Source: Candidatus Obscuribacterales bacterium (lineage in GTDB: Bacteria; Cyanobacteriota; Vampirovibrionia; Obscuribacterales; Obscuribacteraceae). Taken from it: a stretch of 64,000 nt of DNA. The notes under the pieces were generated by a model. The model did not search any database. It was not told the origin of the DNA and saw nothing but the letters and a program-made list of their open reading frames with translations. Made by a program: the position numbers and the translations under genes. The stretch spans positions 1 through 64,000 of the forward strand of contig JAIERK010000084.1 of assembly GCA_019746975.1 (NCBI GenBank), written 5' to 3'. Every line of letters begins with the position of its first letter. Position 1 is the stretch's first letter. Below, piece by piece: positions 61,504 to 64,000 of the stretch.

Positions 61504-62280
61504 CTAATTTCCGCCAGGCTTTCTCGTGTCGACGATTTTGCCCCACTCGTCCCAGTTCTGAATAAGATTTTGAACCGCGCCCTGGCGCCGTGGATCGTTG
61601 ACGACTTCGAGCTCACTTTTGACTTTCACCAGATTTGGTGGCACAGCGAAATTGGCAGACCTATATGCGACCTTCTTAAGCCCAGTTGTATCGAGCTCCA
61701 CATGGCGCTCTAGCTCTACATCGTGCGTTATCAGTCTGAGAGCAATCCCGTCTGAGGGAGGCAACCGGAACATTCTGCTGAGAATAAGCGATGCACTTTT
61801 GGGAATGTTGGGATTATCCCAGATGTAATGATCGGCTGTAGTGATGTCACCGGAGAAGAACAAAACACTGTGTAGGTTAGGCGCTTTGTGCTTCACGCCC
61901 TCCCGTCTGGCTGATGGATTGACGATATGAGCAGCTCTGACTCTCTGTCCAAGGAGGGTCTCATTTTTTCTCGGAGCTCTGCCCACGGGCAACTTTTCAA
62001 GGTAGGCACCAAAAGTATTGGTACCGGCGGCAAAATCTCCTTTGAACTGAGAAAGCTTCGCATCGAATCGCTTTTTCGAGTAGGGATTATAGGAGATGAC
62101 GTCCCAACTCGGCGCCTTGCTTACTACGACATAACGATTTCCCTGGCTCTCGATGCGCACTGCCTGTGGTGCTACTAGAATTTTTACCGGACCTGATACT
62201 AGGCTGACCTGCTCTAACTGCCAGCATTCCTGAGGCGCCGCCGCCCAGGCCCAATCGGAACTGAAAAACCCGATGGGCAA
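61504..62280 (-). CDS. Exported protein of unknown function with uncertain start
   Basis: From the first TTG (62280) the frame gives 258 residues, but the natural signal peptide is longer. In-frame codons upstream encode TVTRALKLIAIC, joining LPIGFFSSDWAWAAAPQ into a classical signal sequence. No ATG, GTG or TTG exists between there and in-frame stops at about 62333-62338. A run of seven G residues on this strand (62326-62332) sits in the 5' part and could serve as the ribosome-binding site for a non-AUG start (ACG at 62319). The mature protein is mixed alpha/beta ('SLILSRMFRLPPSDGIALRL') with no recognised domain. Confidence 0.6.
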   Translation of the reverse strand: MPIGFFSSDWAWAAAPQECWQLEQVSLVSGPVKILVAPQAVRIESQGNRYVVVSKAPSWDVISYNPYSKKRFDAKLSQFKGDFAAGTNTFGAYLEKLPVGRAPRKNETLLGQRVRAAHIVNPSARREGVKHKAPNLHSVLFFSGDITTADHYIWDNPNIPKSASLILSRMFRLPPSDGIALRLITHDVELERHVELDTTGLKKVAYRSANFAVPPNLVKVKSELEVVNDPRRQGAVQNLIQNWDEWGKIVDTRKPGGN

Positions 62281-62372
62281 ACAAATTGCGATTAGCTTTA
62301 ATGCTCTGGTGACAGTCGTTTTGTTCCCCCCCTATCAGTGGAAGAAACTCGAGCAACCGTAGCCGACGCCAA

Positions 62373-62672
62373 TCATCGCCTCGACAACAATCGAAAGACA
62401 ACAATGAGTCCAGTCAAAAGGCCTATGCCTGTCCCTATCCTTTGAGCTTCCCACTCCGGAGTGGCGATCTCAGCCTTTTCGACCGGCTTGACGAGCTCCA
62501 CCTTCGGCACTATTTTCGTGCCGCTGAGCGTATTTACGACCTCACGGACACCATCTATCGGTGCCTGGATCAAGGCATGTCCGAATGAATGCACAAATGC
62601 GCCTGCTGGGTCTTGCTTCCGGTCGGTATCCACATGTTCTGCTTCGTACACAACGTCACCGTTTGATGTCAT
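62373..62672 (-). CDS. Small protein with C-terminal membrane helix (99 aa)
   Basis: Residues 1-75 are soluble ('HALIQAPIDGVREVVNTLSG', then a Val/Glu/Lys-rich stretch), and the C-terminus is a single hydrophobic helix (IGLLTGLIVVFRLL) ending SRR. The tail-anchored design is clear. The function is unknown. It sits 94 bases upstream of the exported-protein gene on the same strand. Confidence 0.65.
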   Translation of the reverse strand: MTSNGDVVYEAEHVDTDRKQDPAGAFVHSFGHALIQAPIDGVREVVNTLSGTKIVPKVELVKPVEKAEIATPEWEAQRIGTGIGLLTGLIVVFRLLSRR

Positions 62673-62744
62673 GACAGATCGACCTCGATATTGGGACTGA
62701 ATACTTCATTATATATCTTTGGACCGTACATAAGGCATCCGAAA

Positions 62745-63071
62745 CTAGGTGCATTTTCGCCAGAATCTTCCCAGACGGGCGCTGACCTGTGCAGGAGCCA
62801 GAGGGACAAGGTAGTCGCCCGTAATGATTGTTCCTTCGGGAAGAGGGTTTCTTACCACACGACCGATTACATCGTCAGCCTGACTGAACGGACCCGTGAG
62901 CGGGTTGTCGGCCAGACACTTCATACTGCCCCGTGTGACGTGCTCTTCGCGAATTACATCGCCAGGACACAGGCTGGAGCGCACAATCAACGCCTTCGGC
63001 CTGGGGGCTGGCTGCGAAAATACTTGTCCGATAGGTCTGGACAAAGAAAATTGATTGGCAAGTTGAGACAT
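62745..63071 (-). CDS. SAF-domain-like protein (108 aa)
   Basis: Residues about 28-92 resemble the SAF fold seen in CpaB, FlgA and antifreeze-like proteins: 'ALIVRSSLCPGDVIREEHVT', 'DDVIGRVVRNPLPEGTIIT'. The G-x-V-I ... P-L-P-x-G pattern is typical. In larger relatives this domain binds carbohydrate or acts in pilus and flagellar assembly; here it stands almost alone. There is no convincing signal peptide. Confidence in the fold is moderate. Confidence 0.6.
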   Translation of the reverse strand: MSQLANQFSLSRPIGQVFSQPAPRPKALIVRSSLCPGDVIREEHVTRGSMKCLADNPLTGPFSQADDVIGRVVRNPLPEGTIITGDYLVPLAPAQVSARLGRFWRKCT

Positions 63072-63187
63072 ACGTGCACCCCCGACATTGGGTTCAACGA
63101 TCGCGCCGCCATGTCGAAAATCTTACAAGCTCGCCGAAGTGCTGTTGCTGGGATTAACCCTAGACACAACAGCTGAAAATCACGGAA

Positions 63188-64000
63188 TTAAGTTCGAACC
63201 TCAATCTCGTACGTGATCTTGACCTCGCCACGCGCCGGAACCTCTACCGGAAACTCGAAAGAGGTAGCGTCCTTCTTGGTCGATTTAAAATTGGACGAAA
63301 GGATCTTCCATTCGCCATGACTGTGTTCAATCGCTGTGACAAGCACCTTTATGTCTTTGTGGTTACGCAGACTAATTTCGTAAGTACTGCGCTCGAGGCG
63401 ACTGCTGGGTCTCTGGTAGTTAGTGCGCTTACGCTCGCCGACAACGTCGAATGCATCACCAAGGTAGAGACGAATTTTTTCATCCCTTGGGGTATGGTCA
63501 ATCAAATCTTCGCCGACAAACTGCAGTGCGCCGTCGTGATCGCGCTTATATACTCGGACCTTGCCCTTTGGCAATGCCATGCCCATGTTGTTCTTCTCTG
63601 TGTTGGCGATCTCGATTTTTACATTTACTTTCTTGGAGCCGGCATGTTGGTATGGGCGATAATGTCCGCCTTGTTCGCCCTCGAAGGTAAAGAGCTTGGA
63701 ACATGGAATCTTGGCGGCATTAAACAGGCTTAGTTGCTTGGTTTCGTTATTATTGACGTTGGTCGTACCGGCTAATGAATACAGGTGATACTCGGCAAAA
63801 GACTTCTCCGAGAATTGCGGAGCGACAGTCGTTGCCGCAACTATGCCTCCGAACTTTTCCATTCGACGCCTGGGCATCGGCGGTTGTATCCGGTGAACGT
63901 CCCCAGCCATGAGCTTGAGCAAAGCATTCTTATAACCCGCGCCTGACTTGTTGTCCAACGTCACCCAGCTCGTGATATCGGCGGTGGTATCATCATCGCT
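63188..64000 (-). CDS. DUF4139-domain protein (5' partial)
   Basis: The frame is open to the right edge of the window, so the start is outside. The visible 270 residues match DUF4139: 'SWVTLDNKSGAGYKNALLKL', MAGDVHRI, then in the C-terminal half 'EDLIDHTPRDEKIRLYLGDA' and a final beta-sandwich pattern ('YEISLRNHKDIKVLVTAIEH', 'EFPVEVPARGEVKITYEIEV'). Such proteins are usually exported and of unknown function. The C-terminus is complete at 63188. Confidence 0.82.
   Translation of the reverse strand, partial: SDDDTTADITSWVTLDNKSGAGYKNALLKLMAGDVHRIQPPMPRRRMEKFGGIVAATTVAPQFSEKSFAEYHLYSLAGTTNVNNNETKQLSLFNAAKIPCSKLFTFEGEQGGHYRPYQHAGSKKVNVKIEIANTEKNNMGMALPKGKVRVYKRDHDGALQFVGEDLIDHTPRDEKIRLYLGDAFDVVGERKRTNYQRPSSRLERSTYEISLRNHKDIKVLVTAIEHSHGEWKILSSNFKSTKKDATSFEFPVEVPARGEVKITYEIEVRT

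Overview
The window reads as a chromosomal segment of a Gram-negative bacterium with roughly balanced base composition. The best fit is a non-photosynthetic relative of cyanobacteria (Vampirovibrionia/Melainabacteria, for example Obscuribacterales). This placement is inference from three things: a zwf-opcA-pgl-gnd oxidative pentose phosphate cluster (OpcA is otherwise typical of cyanobacteria and actinobacteria), an LptD-like outer-membrane protein with an OstA domain, and many exported or membrane proteins of unknown family. I saw no rRNA, tRNA, CRISPR array, insertion sequence or phage gene. The first and last genes run off the window.

Layout. 1-5.2 kb: a membrane-anchored trypsin-like protease and an exported protein that share a DUF4384-type domain, then a large M1 aminopeptidase with HEAT-like repeats. 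5.2-8.6 kb: a small tandem array of palindromes, small proteins, an exported superoxide dismutase and an ACT-domain malic enzyme. 8.6-13.8 kb: nucleotide-sugar genes (reductase, cupin epimerase, RfbF, RfbH) pointing to a CDP-3,6-dideoxyhexose, plus a polytopic membrane protein. 13.8-27.6 kb: a large chemosensory region with HPt, PAS-receiver-HPt, receiver, CheB, CheA-receiver, three CheW, CheR-TPR and a soluble chemoreceptor that carries an N-terminal transposase-type helix-turn-helix. It also holds two paralogous membrane proteins. 27.7-33.8 kb: a DprE1-like flavoprotein, a GtrB/ArnC-like glycosyltransferase, a WecA-like transferase, GlyA and RecO. 34-38.8 kb: a 1568-residue Ser/Thr kinase with internal repeats. 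39-44.2 kb: the pentose phosphate operon. 44.3-50.2 kb: membrane proteins, an FAD oxidase, a CPBP protease, tandemly duplicated noncoding DNA and a ribbon-helix-helix protein. 50.6-52.4 kb: SelD and YedF (selenium metabolism). 52.7-58 kb: a protein with PI4K/HipA-like kinase motifs, then an alcohol dehydrogenase/SCP2/PfkB operon. 58.4-64 kb: LptD-like protein, ROK glucokinase, and small or exported proteins ending in a DUF4139 protein.

How the parts connect. The chemosensory genes form a nearly complete pathway: receptor, coupling proteins, kinase, adaptation enzymes CheR and CheB, and output receivers and HPt modules. No motor or flagellar gene is present, so the output is open. ROK glucokinase, the pentose phosphate genes and malic enzyme fit a sugar-using heterotroph. 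The WecA, GtrB-like, RfbF/RfbH and LptD-like genes fit a complex glycan-bearing outer envelope.

The most unusual signals are: (1) the helix-turn-helix/chemoreceptor fusion; (2) a family of strictly intergenic palindromes, core GTTAACCGATATCGCTTAAC, whose flanking arms differ in sequence between copies but stay complementary within each copy, twice found inside tandem duplications; (3) the repeat-bearing giant kinase; (4) an atypical kinase-like protein; (5) a receiver protein with a degenerate HPt encoded directly upstream of an intact HPt gene; and (6) two genes that appear to lack a normal start codon.
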